Below, in pieces: positions 7,068-14,118 of a stretch of 17,406 nucleotides of DNA. A program made the translations under genes and the position numbers. This stretch comes from CAZIPZ01 sp964541075 (GTDB lineage Bacteria > Acidobacteriota > Terriglobia > 20CM-2-55-15). The stretch spans positions 1 through 17,406 of the forward strand of contig CAZIPZ010000079.1 in assembly GCA_964541075.1 (NCBI GenBank), given 5' to 3'. Position 1 is the first letter of the stretch, and the number at the start of each line of letters is the position of its first letter. The notes beneath the pieces are model-generated. The model was not told the DNA's origin. It did no database searches and saw only the letters and a list, made by a program, of their open reading frames with translations.

Positions 7068-8729
7068 ATGAAAGCAAATAAACGTGTGCTCATTGTAGGT
7101 GGCGTTGCGGGCGGCGCCACCTGTGCCGCGCGGCTGCGCCGCCTCGATGAACAAATGGAAATCGTGCTTCTGGACCGCGGCCCCTATGTGTCGTTCGCCA
7201 ATTGCGGACTTCCATACTACGTCGGCGATGTCATACAGGATGAGTCGAAGCTGCTGGTGGCGACTCCGGAACTGTTCCGAAAGCGTTTCAATATCGAGGT
7301 GCGGACCCAGAACGAGGTCACAGCAATCGACCGTCATGCACGCGAGATGGAAGTCCGCGATCTTGCTTCGGGACGCGCCTATCGCGATCGTTACGATGCT
7401 CTCGTTCTGTCGCCGGGAGCCGCACCCATCCGGCCTCCGCTGCCAGGCATCGATCAGCCGGGAATCTTCACCCTGCGCACGGTTCCGGACAGTCGCAGAA
7501 TCCGTGAATGGCTCGAGTCGCGGTCCGCCCGCAGGGCTGTAGTCGTCGGAGGAGGCTTCATTGGCCTCGAAATGGCGGAGAATCTTGTCCATCGAGGCAT
7601 CGAGGTGACGATCGTCGAAATGGCGAATCAATTGATGCCGCCACTCGATCCGGAAATGGCCGAGTTCGTTCACCAGCGCGTGGCAAGCCATACAACTCAC
7701 GTCCAGTTGGGCGACGGGGTGGCGGGCTTCGACGCAGACGACAAGGGCAGCCTTCTCGTCCGCACGCAGAAAGGCGCCGCCTTCACGGCCGACGTTGTCA
7801 TTCTTTCCATTGGCGTCCGCCCCGAAATCAAGTTGGCGCACGAGGCAGGGTTGGATATCGGATCGCGTGGCGGAATTCGGGTGGATGACCAGATGCGAAC
7901 CAGTGATCCAAATATCTGGGCTGTCGGCGACGCCGTCGAAGCACGAAATGCGGTTACTGGCGAATGGGAGTTGATTCCCCTCGCGGGTCCGGCAAACAGG
8001 CAAGGACGTGTCGCAGCCGACGTCATCGCAGGCAGAAACTCCCGATTCCGGGGCATCCAGGCTACGGCCGTTTGCGGATTCTTTGGATTGACAGTCGCCA
8101 TGACAGGGGCCACGGAAAAATCCCTGCGCCGCGCGGGTATCGCGGATTTCCAGGCGGTCTACCTCCACCCAGGCCACCACGTGAGTTACTATCCGGGCGC
8201 CAAGCCAATCCACATGAAACTTCTCTTCGACAGCAAGGATGGCCGTGTTCTCGGTGTGCAGGCCGTTGGAGAAGTTGGCGTAGAACGTCGAGTGGATGTC
8301 ATCGCGATGGCAATGCAGAAGCAGGGGACAGTGTTCGACCTCGAGGAAGCGGAGCTTTGCTATGCGCCGCAGTATGGAGCCGCGAAGGATCCTGTTAACA
8401 TTTGCGGCATGGTGGCGGCGAATGTCGTCCGGAAAGATGTCGAATTGGCGGACTGGAGCAAACGGGGCGAGAACATTCTCCTTCTCGATGTCCGTGAACC
8501 CGCCGAATTCGAGGGCGGCCGGATTCAGGGCGCCATCAACATTCCGCTTGGACAGCTTCGCGACCGCCTCGGGGAACTACCTCGCGAGCAAGAAATCTGG
8601 GTCAGTTGCGGAGTCGGACAGCGCGCCTATTACGCCTGCCGCCTTCTGAGTCAGCATGGATTCCGAGCGCGAAACCTCTCGGGGGGTTATGAATCCTATC
8701 GCGCCCTGCATCCCAATTCGGGAGGATAA
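7068..8729 (+). CDS. CoA-disulfide reductase-like flavoprotein with C-terminal rhodanese domain
   Basis: A 553-residue FAD/NAD(P)H oxidoreductase. Residues 6-20 carry the FAD-binding VLIVGGVAGGATCAA. Cys46 in SFANCGLPYY is the single redox cysteine of CoA-disulfide reductases and Nox-type enzymes. GGGFIG at 161-166 binds the nicotinamide nucleotide, and IWAVGDAVE (283-291) is the second FAD motif. The dimerisation domain covers about 325-450. Residues about 465-550 are a rhodanese domain with LLDVREPAEFEGG and active-site loop CGVGQRAY (Cys514). Such fusions are known to reduce CoA disulfides or persulfides and polysulfides. ATG at 7068 is chosen because it starts right before the FAD motif and has GGGAG 9 nt upstream; the frame remains open 5' to 6750. 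The exact substrate cannot be told. Confidence 0.93.
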   Translation: MKANKRVLIVGGVAGGATCAARLRRLDEQMEIVLLDRGPYVSFANCGLPYYVGDVIQDESKLLVATPELFRKRFNIEVRTQNEVTAIDRHAREMEVRDLASGRAYRDRYDALVLSPGAAPIRPPLPGIDQPGIFTLRTVPDSRRIREWLESRSARRAVVVGGGFIGLEMAENLVHRGIEVTIVEMANQLMPPLDPEMAEFVHQRVASHTTHVQLGDGVAGFDADDKGSLLVRTQKGAAFTADVVILSIGVRPEIKLAHEAGLDIGSRGGIRVDDQMRTSDPNIWAVGDAVEARNAVTGEWELIPLAGPANRQGRVAADVIAGRNSRFRGIQATAVCGFFGLTVAMTGATEKSLRRAGIADFQAVYLHPGHHVSYYPGAKPIHMKLLFDSKDGRVLGVQAVGEVGVERRVDVIAMAMQKQGTVFDLEEAELCYAPQYGAAKDPVNICGMVAANVVRKDVELADWSKRGENILLLDVREPAEFEGGRIQGAINIPLGQLRDRLGELPREQEIWVSCGVGQRAYYACRLLSQHGFRARNLSGGYESYRALHPNSGG

Positions 8730-8741
8730 AATGGGACAATC

Positions 8742-8761
8742 GGTGCGAATTCTGTCGCACC
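8742..8761 (+). terminator. hairpin just after the flavoprotein gene
   Basis: GGTGCGA and TCGCACC form a perfect 7-bp stem with a 6-nt loop, 12 bp after the stop codon. No T-run follows, so it may be a transcript-end or stability hairpin rather than a strong intrinsic terminator. Confidence 0.4.
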
Positions 8762-8808
8762 CAGAAATGCAGCCACCATCGGGCGCCACGGCAACGGCGC
8801 CTCAATGT

Positions 8809-8828
8809 GCCTGACAGAGCAGTCAGGC
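8809..8828 (+). terminator. second hairpin downstream of the flavoprotein gene
   Basis: GCCTGAC and GTCAGGC form a perfect 7-bp stem around the 6-nt loop AGAGCA. It has the same 20-nt architecture as the hairpin 47 bp upstream but a different sequence. No T-run follows. Confidence 0.35.
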
Positions 8829-8906
8829 GGCGCCGAGATCGGTTGCCGAGAATACCAGATCCCACACGCTGTGTATCGACTCCCCCAACACTGCGTTTCA
8901 CATACC

Positions 8907-9093
8907 TTAAAGTCTGAGTTCAACATCGTTGAGCGTGAATTGCGTTGTGCCGCCTCCATCGAGTTCAACTACTGCTCGGCTTGAAATGTGGTAGGGCGCT
9001 GCCACCTTTAACGAAGAAAACTTTCCCGTTGATTGTGGGATTTTCTTCAAATACTTTCTGAACGGACTTGGTACGTTCTCGAACACAAGAAAG
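8907..9093 (-). pseudogene. possible frameshifted protein remnant
   Basis: Reading the minus strand downward from about 9093 gives RERTKSVQKVFEENPTINGK and VFFVKGGSALPHFK, then a stop. A one-base shift at about 8983-8987 continues as RAVVELDGGGTTQFTLNDVE and LRL, ending in TAA at 8907-8909. The joined text looks like the C-terminus of a beta-rich protein (a faint resemblance to Hcp-like tube proteins was considered but not supported). There is no start codon or ribosome site. The call is tentative and chance is possible. Confidence 0.22.
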
Positions 9094-9178
9094 TTACGAG
9101 CTTATTTTCCCCGGAGTACACTTTGAGCAGATTTTGCTGACCGAGCCATGACGTCCCGGCGGGACTGGGCGGCAAGGA

Positions 9179-9400
9179 ATGAACGCATCACCAGTCTGCT
9201 TTGAGAAGACCGCCTTGATGGCTGCCTACCAGGAAACGGCCACCGCATACGCTGAAGCGCTGCAGCAACTCGAGAGCACAATGGGAACCCTCTCTAAAAT
9301 CCAGTATGCCGCCGCATACCGGCGCACCGAATTGTTACGTTGGGACGCCCGCGAAGCCCAGCAAGCCCTCGAACAACACATTAAAGAGCACAAGTGTTGA
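9179..9400 (+). CDS. small helical protein of unknown function
   Basis: A 73-residue, mostly alpha-helical protein. The pattern AAYQETATAYAEALQQLES, then TLSKIQYAAAYRRTELLRWD, then AREAQQALEQHIKEHKC resembles short soil-bacterial hypothetical proteins that end in ALExHIxEHxC, but no function is known to me. A coiled-coil-like hairpin is plausible. The start is uncertain. ATG at 9179 has AAGG too close to act as a good ribosome site; ATG at 9218 (MAAYQETATAY) has GAGAAG about 9 nt upstream. The stop is separated by one base from the next ATG, suggesting translational coupling. Confidence 0.6.
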   Translation: MNASPVCFEKTALMAAYQETATAYAEALQQLESTMGTLSKIQYAAAYRRTELLRWDAREAQQALEQHIKEHKC

Positions 9401-9401
9401 A

Positions 9402-9647
9402 ATGACCCATCAAAAAATTGAGGAACTTGCCAACGAGGTTGCGAAAGATGTAGCGCAACATTTTGCCGGTTTTGCCGTTGAGAGTTTTGAGGTGCGAGGC
9501 GGCGCCATCAGCATCCTTTTTTCATGGCAAGGATCGTTCAGAACAAAAGTCATCTTATGCCTTAAGGAAAAGGATACTGACGAATCTATCAGAGAAGAGA
9601 TTCGCCGGCAGCTTCATGGGGAGTCCCAAGAACAGTATGGGGCCTGA
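9402..9647 (+). CDS. small protein of unknown function, coupled to the preceding gene
   Basis: An 81-residue protein starting MTHQKIEELANEVAKDVAQH, with a predicted beta-hairpin (FAVESFEVRGGAISILFSW) and a charged C-terminal helix (SIREEIRRQLHGESQEQYGA). No family is recognised. Its ATG follows the upstream stop by one base (TGA-A-ATG), so it is probably translated by coupling and forms a two-gene operon with the 73-residue gene. An in-frame ATG at 9306 lies inside that gene and is less likely. No signal peptide or membrane segment is present. Confidence 0.62.
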   Translation: MTHQKIEELANEVAKDVAQHFAGFAVESFEVRGGAISILFSWQGSFRTKVILCLKEKDTDESIREEIRRQLHGESQEQYGA

Positions 9648-9939
9648 TGCGAATTCCGGTTTGCCGGTGTCCAGAGCGCAATATTTTGGGACTTTGACGC
9701 GATCACGCTTTGGCGGCAGAGCGTATCCAATCTACTCGTCGCGTCAACTGGAATGATGGGAGACGATATATATAAGGATACAGGGCTGAGGCTGGCATCC
9801 TAACCCCGATCCGCCGTGTTTGTAACCATCTCGACTGATCCTGCGTAACTTTCTCTTGAAACCTCGTAATTTCTGTGGTTCGGCGCAACTCATGTGATAA
9901 ATCTGCTGATGTGAGCTGAAGCTTCCTGCTGGAGGACCT
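9648..9939. other. intergenic region, nothing recognised
   Basis: About 290 bp between the small-gene pair and the cytochrome/propeller gene. It includes an AT-rich patch with GATATATATAAGG near 9764. No convincing promoter with both boxes was found. A GGAGG ribosome site lies at its right end. Confidence 0.5.
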
Positions 9940-11163
9940 ATGCTAAGAACGTCACTCTTATCGCTATCCATCGTCGCTGCCTTGTTGTTTTCCGTGGGAA
10001 CTCACCGGAGCCAAGGCCAGCAAGGACAACGAATTCAATTACCGGCCGGGCCAGGTAAAGAGGTCGTCCAGGCGAAGTGCACGCAGTGCCACGGCATCAA
10101 TCAGATCGCTAATTCGGCAGGGTTCGACAAAAGCGGATGGGAAGCTCTCGCCGCAACGATGGTGGCCTTACCGAAGGATGAAGCTGGAATGGTCGGCGCC
10201 TACTTGGCGACAAACTTCCCTGAAAAGCCCGGGCGCCGTCCGAAGCTGATGCCGGGCGACGTATCAATCAAGATCACCGAATGGACTGCTCCTACGCTAG
10301 GCCAGCGGTCGCGCGACCCTATTGAGGCGCCGGACGGCTCCATTTGGTGGACCGGAATGTGGGCGAGTCTTGCGGGAAGGCTGGATCCAAAAACCGGTGA
10401 GATGAAGGAATATCCGTTGCCTCCAACCGCAAAACCCCACACGATCATTCCTGATGCAGACGGGAATATTTGGTACACGGGCAACAGCAATGCCACAATC
10501 GGAAAACTCGATCCAAAGACCGGCAAGATCACCGAATACAAGACGAAGGCCCGCGATCCCCACAGCGCCGCGTTTCACAAGAACGGTCGATTCTATTTCA
10601 CGGCTCAGGGCGCACGCATGATTGGAAGGCTGAGCCCCGAAACCGGAGAGATCACAGAGATTCAGACTGAGCCGAACCCATACGGCATCATGCCGGCGCC
10701 GGACGGAACGCTCTGGATCGCCTACAACGGCACGAACAAGATCGGCGCCCTCCATCCCGACACCTTGGAAGTCCGCTATTACGAGATTCCGGATGCATCG
10801 TCACGAATTCGTCGTCTGGGCATCTCGTCCGATGGCATGGTGTGGTACGGAAACGCGACTCGAGGCCGCATTGGACGACTTAATCCCAAGACCGGCGAAG
10901 TTAAGGAGTGGCCATCCCCCAGCGGACCCGACTCGCATCCTTACGCGTTAGCCGTTGTCAACGATACGGTCTGGTACAACGAGTCGGGGATGAGACCCGA
11001 CACGCTCGTGCGTTTCGATCCGAAAACCGAAAAATTCCAGAGCTGGCCGATTCCTTCCGGGGTAGGCATTGTGCGGAATATGTGGGTCACCAAGACGGGC
11101 AATCTCGTGATTCATCAGACCAGCTCGAACCGCATCGGTCTGGTGGAGATCGGAAAGAAGTAG
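9940..11163 (+). CDS. secreted cytochrome c domain fused to Vgb/SMP-30-like beta-propeller
   Basis: A 407-residue exported protein. Residues 1-26 are a Sec signal (LLSLSIVAALLFSVG). Residues about 40-95 form a small c-type cytochrome with CTQCH (Cys47, Cys50, His51) for covalent heme; Met74 or Met84 could be the distal ligand. Residues about 110-405 hold propeller repeats of the streptogramin-lyase (Vgb) kind: PDGSIWWTGMWASLAGRLDP, KTGEMKEYPLP, DGNIWYTGNSNATIGKLDP, repeated about six times. Vgb itself opens streptogramin B rings, but I could not verify its catalytic His/Glu set here, so lyase activity is not claimed. A redox enzyme or ligand-sensing role in the periplasm is possible. The start is well supported by GGAGG 5 nt upstream. 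A terminator hairpin follows. Confidence 0.88.
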   Translation: MLRTSLLSLSIVAALLFSVGTHRSQGQQGQRIQLPAGPGKEVVQAKCTQCHGINQIANSAGFDKSGWEALAATMVALPKDEAGMVGAYLATNFPEKPGRRPKLMPGDVSIKITEWTAPTLGQRSRDPIEAPDGSIWWTGMWASLAGRLDPKTGEMKEYPLPPTAKPHTIIPDADGNIWYTGNSNATIGKLDPKTGKITEYKTKARDPHSAAFHKNGRFYFTAQGARMIGRLSPETGEITEIQTEPNPYGIMPAPDGTLWIAYNGTNKIGALHPDTLEVRYYEIPDASSRIRRLGISSDGMVWYGNATRGRIGRLNPKTGEVKEWPSPSGPDSHPYALAVVNDTVWYNESGMRPDTLVRFDPKTEKFQSWPIPSGVGIVRNMWVTKTGNLVIHQTSSNRIGLVEIGKK

Positions 11164-11179
11164 TTTCCTCCGTTTGTCC

Positions 11180-11215
11180 AGGCGGGCGCCGCATTTGCGG
11201 TCCCGCCTTCCTCTT
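11180..11215 (+). terminator. terminator after the cytochrome/propeller gene
   Basis: AGGCGGG (11180-11186) pairs with CCCGCCT (11202-11208), and an inner CCGC-ATTT-GCGG stem extends the hairpin. A pyrimidine-rich tail (TCCTCTT) follows. It starts 17 bp after the stop codon and is the best intrinsic-terminator candidate in the window. Confidence 0.65.
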
Positions 11216-11286
11216 ACGCATTCCATCCTATCCGTTAAACGCCGCGAGGCGCGCTTTCCGAAAACGACGACTTAAGAGGAGGCGGT

Positions 11287-11568
11287 ATGAAGTGTCCGAA
11301 CTGCAATGTTGAACTAAGAATGAGCGACAGGGAGGGAGTGGAGATCGACTACTGTCCCCAGTGCCGGGGAGTATGGCTCGACCGCGGCGAGTTGGACAAG
11401 ATTATCGATCGCGCCCAGTCGCAGCCGGAAGGACGGATGTCCCCGCCGCCGGACGCGGAATACCAGCAAGGTCAGTATAGGCGCGACGATGATGATCGGT
11501 ATAAACACGACTATGGTTACCGGAAAAAGCGGAAGGGTTTCCTTTCCGACCTCTTCGACTTCGATTAG
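11287..11568 (+). CDS. TFIIB-type zinc-ribbon protein
   Basis: A 93-residue protein with the zf-TFIIB-like pattern: MKCPNCNVEL (Cys3, Cys6), then YCPQCRGVWLDRGELDKII (Cys23, Cys26). The four cysteines should bind one zinc ion. The C-terminal half is charged and low-complexity (RRDDDDRYKHDYGYRKKRKG) and ends in FLSDLFDFD, a tail common in this family. The function of these widespread bacterial proteins is unknown; nucleic-acid or protein binding is only presumed from the fold. An excellent Shine-Dalgarno (AGAGGAGG) precedes the ATG. It is convergent with the TonB receptor. Confidence 0.92.
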   Translation: MKCPNCNVELRMSDREGVEIDYCPQCRGVWLDRGELDKIIDRAQSQPEGRMSPPPDAEYQQGQYRRDDDDRYKHDYGYRKKRKGFLSDLFDFD

Positions 11569-11585
11569 CGTCCTGTTTTCTGAAG

Positions 11586-11616
11586 TACGCGTTATCACTG
11601 AGTCAGAAATAGCGTA
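11586..11616. terminator. imperfect palindrome between convergent genes
   Basis: TACGC (11586-11590) and GCGTA (11612-11616) bracket an imperfect palindrome centred on CTGAGTCAG. It lies in the 111-bp gap between the converging zinc-ribbon and TonB genes, where a bidirectional terminator would be expected. It lacks a T-run, so the role is uncertain. Part of it recurs at 1234-1249. Confidence 0.3.
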
Positions 11617-11679
11617 GCCATGGTCAGCGATACCGAGGGACCGCGTTTCGGGACGACAAAGGAGCGATGCTCATTAAGC

Positions 11680-13833
11680 CTAAAAACGAAGACGAAGACC
11701 GCCGTTGATGACACGGCCTTCCAGCGGGGCCCAGGCGTCCACCGTCCAGCGTCCATCACGGTTTCGTTGTGGTCGCACGAGCATGTCGTACCGAGTTTGC
11801 CGGACGTTTGTGATGTTCTCCGCATTGATAAAAAGACGGACCACACCCAAGCGGCGCTCACCTGAAACGCCCACGATCCAGTACGGCCGGCTTTCGGTGC
11901 GAAACGGATTGTCATCGAGCGTCTGCAGCCCTGTATGAAACACTTCAAGCACCAACCTGCCCTGCTGCTCAAGCTCGTAGGTCCCGACCATGCTCGCCGT
12001 ATGTTTTGGAGTTAATGCAACGTTGCGGCGTGCACCCTCACCGGGATCGAACTCCGTCGAACGCATGAATGTATGTGTAAGAGTCAGGCCAAACGGACCT
12101 TGACGGAAGCGCGCGAGCACCTCAGTTCCCGCCGTTCTGGTTGCTCCCGCCGCATTCACGATTCGTAAAACGGATCCGGCGCCCTGTGGCAGGCGCACGG
12201 CAAGCGGGTCGCGAATGACCGATCCAAACGCGCTTGCATTGAATTCAGCAAAAGACCGCTTCCATCCAACGTCTCCCGAGGCGCTCCAGGCCCGCTCTGG
12301 CTCGAGATTCTGCAAAGGCAGCAGACGCGACAGCCCTACCGCTTCCGTTTCCTCGGTAAAAGGTGTAGGTGCAAATACTCCGGCGCCCGTCGACAAGCGA
12401 ATCGCAAACTCAGCCGGCAATCGAATCAAGGCGGAGACGCGCGGATTGAAAAAAGCACCATAGCGGCTATGGAAATCAATCCTTCCGCTGCCTGATAACG
12501 TAAAACGCGGGCCGAAAGAATAGTCGTCCTGCGCGAAGACCGCAGGAACTGAATACGTATAATCAAATCGCGAAACCTCCCGGCTTCGATACAGATCTGC
12601 TTGAACCGCCGAGCCGATGGCCCAAGTGTGACCACTTGTTGTTCCGCTCATCGCCGCCTCGCCAAACATGGTGTGATGTCGGTCATTTTCAATGACAGGG
12701 CCGAAGACGTGACGGCGCCGTTGCGTCATTACGGATCCGCGCACAGTGAGCACGCGGGTTCCGAGCACAAAGCGGGAAAGTAGTCCCGCATCAAATCGTC
12801 GGGTCCGGAGTTCCTCTGCAAACGTCGAGCCGTCGGGCAACCTGGAATCGTTTACAACGCCGCCTTGCCGGTCCTCCAACATGGCGCTTGCGGTGGCGAA
12901 GAAAGAACGGCCCGCGTCGTTATTCCAAAAGAAACGCGGCCGCAAACTGCCGCGTTGATATCGAGGCATGTCTGCCCAACCGTCTGCATCGATGTCGCGT
13001 TGCGCTTGATGATGCAGGCCGCCCAACATCGTGTATTGCCAACGTCCCTGGAGTGGTTCCGCCAGCCAAAAGACTCCATCGGTCCCCTGCTGCGATGTCC
13101 GGTTTAACAGCAATTCCCTTTCGGGTTCTTCGGGCCTCCGCGAAACCAGGTTAATGACGCCTCCTAAAGCCGATGAACCATAGAGGGCCGAGGCCACTCC
13201 CTTAATCACTTCAACCTGACCGAGATCCAGCGGCGGAATTTGCAGCAAACTTAACGACCCGGACTGGCCTCCATACAATGGGAGGCCGTCGGCAAGCAGC
13301 TGCGTATAACGTCCGCGCAAGCCTTGAATGCGGACATTTGCTGCTCCCAAGGATGGCGCGGTCACCTGCACACGCAGTCCACTGGTCTCGTTGAGCAGCA
13401 TCGCAATATCGCCGGGAGTCATCGTCACCTTTTCTTCAATCTCGTCACGATCGACAACTTCAACGCGCAAAGGTTCATCTTCAATTCGTCTTTCCGTCCG
13501 CGTCGCTGTGACCGTGATTTCCTCGCGCAGCATGACTTCAGGTTGAAGTTCCACCGTCAAGCGGGTCGTTGCATTGGCAGCAACAGAAGCCCGGAGGGTT
13601 CGTGTTGCATATCCGTAACGCTCAATCGTTATTTCAATGTCGCCGGGTGAGACCTGAAGCGCCGCCTCGCCGCCTGAATCCGTCACCGCGACGAGGTCGC
13701 CGACCCGAACTTCAACTTGAGTTACGGCTTGGGCGCCGCTGCGCACCTCCACCAAAAGCGTTCCTTGAACCTGGTGACCGTACGCGAACGGCATGAAAGC
13801 AATCACGACTAAACCGAGCAAAAGAGTTCTCAC
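11680..13833 (-). CDS. TonB-dependent outer-membrane receptor
   Basis: A 717-residue outer-membrane receptor that would import a scarce ligand using TonB/ExbBD energy. Residues 1-19 are a signal peptide (LLLGLVVIAFMPFAYG). Residues about 22-98 form a carboxypeptidase-regulatory-like beta-sandwich. A TonB-box-like EEITVTATRTE lies at 104-114. The plug covers about 115-235, with VRIQGLRGRYTQLLADGLPLY and VEVIKGVASALYGSSALGG typical of BtuB/FepA-type plugs. The barrel follows and ends in a C-terminal Phe (GLRLRF), as expected for insertion. The start codon is GTG, with GGAGG only 3 nt upstream. GTGA overlaps the stop of a possible small upstream ORF. No neighbouring transport gene identifies the substrate. 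Confidence 0.93.
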   Translation of the reverse strand: MRTLLLGLVVIAFMPFAYGHQVQGTLLVEVRSGAQAVTQVEVRVGDLVAVTDSGGEAALQVSPGDIEITIERYGYATRTLRASVAANATTRLTVELQPEVMLREEITVTATRTERRIEDEPLRVEVVDRDEIEEKVTMTPGDIAMLLNETSGLRVQVTAPSLGAANVRIQGLRGRYTQLLADGLPLYGGQSGSLSLLQIPPLDLGQVEVIKGVASALYGSSALGGVINLVSRRPEEPERELLLNRTSQQGTDGVFWLAEPLQGRWQYTMLGGLHHQAQRDIDADGWADMPRYQRGSLRPRFFWNNDAGRSFFATASAMLEDRQGGVVNDSRLPDGSTFAEELRTRRFDAGLLSRFVLGTRVLTVRGSVMTQRRRHVFGPVIENDRHHTMFGEAAMSGTTSGHTWAIGSAVQADLYRSREVSRFDYTYSVPAVFAQDDYSFGPRFTLSGSGRIDFHSRYGAFFNPRVSALIRLPAEFAIRLSTGAGVFAPTPFTEETEAVGLSRLLPLQNLEPERAWSASGDVGWKRSFAEFNASAFGSVIRDPLAVRLPQGAGSVLRIVNAAGATRTAGTEVLARFRQGPFGLTLTHTFMRSTEFDPGEGARRNVALTPKHTASMVGTYELEQQGRLVLEVFHTGLQTLDDNPFRTESRPYWIVGVSGERRLGVVRLFINAENITNVRQTRYDMLVRPQRNRDGRWTVDAWAPLEGRVINGGLRLRF

Positions 13834-14066
13834 AAGCCTCCGCGGAATCGGCGCAACTCAGGTTGCCGCTGCAGCACATCGCCTTGAAGAGTATGGAGTA
13901 CAATTGTTCGCGCTGAGGTAAAAGAAAAATGAACTTCGTTCGATGAAATCAGCGAACGCTGCAGGTCGTGCAGCGATCTAAACCGCACGGGATGTAAGCC
14001 CTCGTCCGCACACTCCTTCACACAAGGCCCGGACTGGGCGACGCGTCCACGTCCGAAAAACGTCAT
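13830..14066 (-). CDS. possible small ORF upstream of the TonB receptor
   Basis: A 78-codon frame whose TGA overlaps the receptor's GTG start (GTGA), an arrangement seen in coupled operons. The product (for example CVKECADEGLHPVRFRSLHD, then NEVHFSFTSARTIVLHTLQG) matches nothing I recognise, and no clear ribosome site precedes its ATG. The opposite strand is also open across part of this region in the frame of the flavoprotein gene, so one of the two signals must be a shadow. It may simply be the divergent leader/promoter region. Confidence 0.28.
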   Translation of the reverse strand: MTFFGRGRVAQSGPCVKECADEGLHPVRFRSLHDLQRSLISSNEVHFSFTSARTIVLHTLQGDVLQRQPELRRFRGGL

Positions 14067-14118
14067 TGTCGACGTCGCCGCCGTTGCGCGCGACTACTTC
14101 AAAAGCAGAGGTCCAGAC

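Larger units (their letters stand above)
8730..9178. other. 449-bp intergenic region with tandem hairpins
   Basis: No intact gene is seen. The left part holds two compact hairpins at 8742-8761 and 8809-8828, and GGCGCC occurs three times between 8782 and 8833. The middle (about 8907-9093) contains coding-like text on the minus strand that may be a decayed gene. The rest is unremarkable. Confidence 0.6.

Noticed and set aside
7020..8213. 397-codon open frame on the minus strand
   Set aside because: It lies antisense within the CoA-disulfide-reductase-like gene, whose motifs are unmistakable. The antisense translation has no domain pattern and is a GC-rich shadow.
9940..11163. Virginiamycin B lyase (vgb) resistance gene
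   Set aside because: The propeller resembles Vgb, but the fused heme domain and unverified catalytic residues make a resistance call unsupported.
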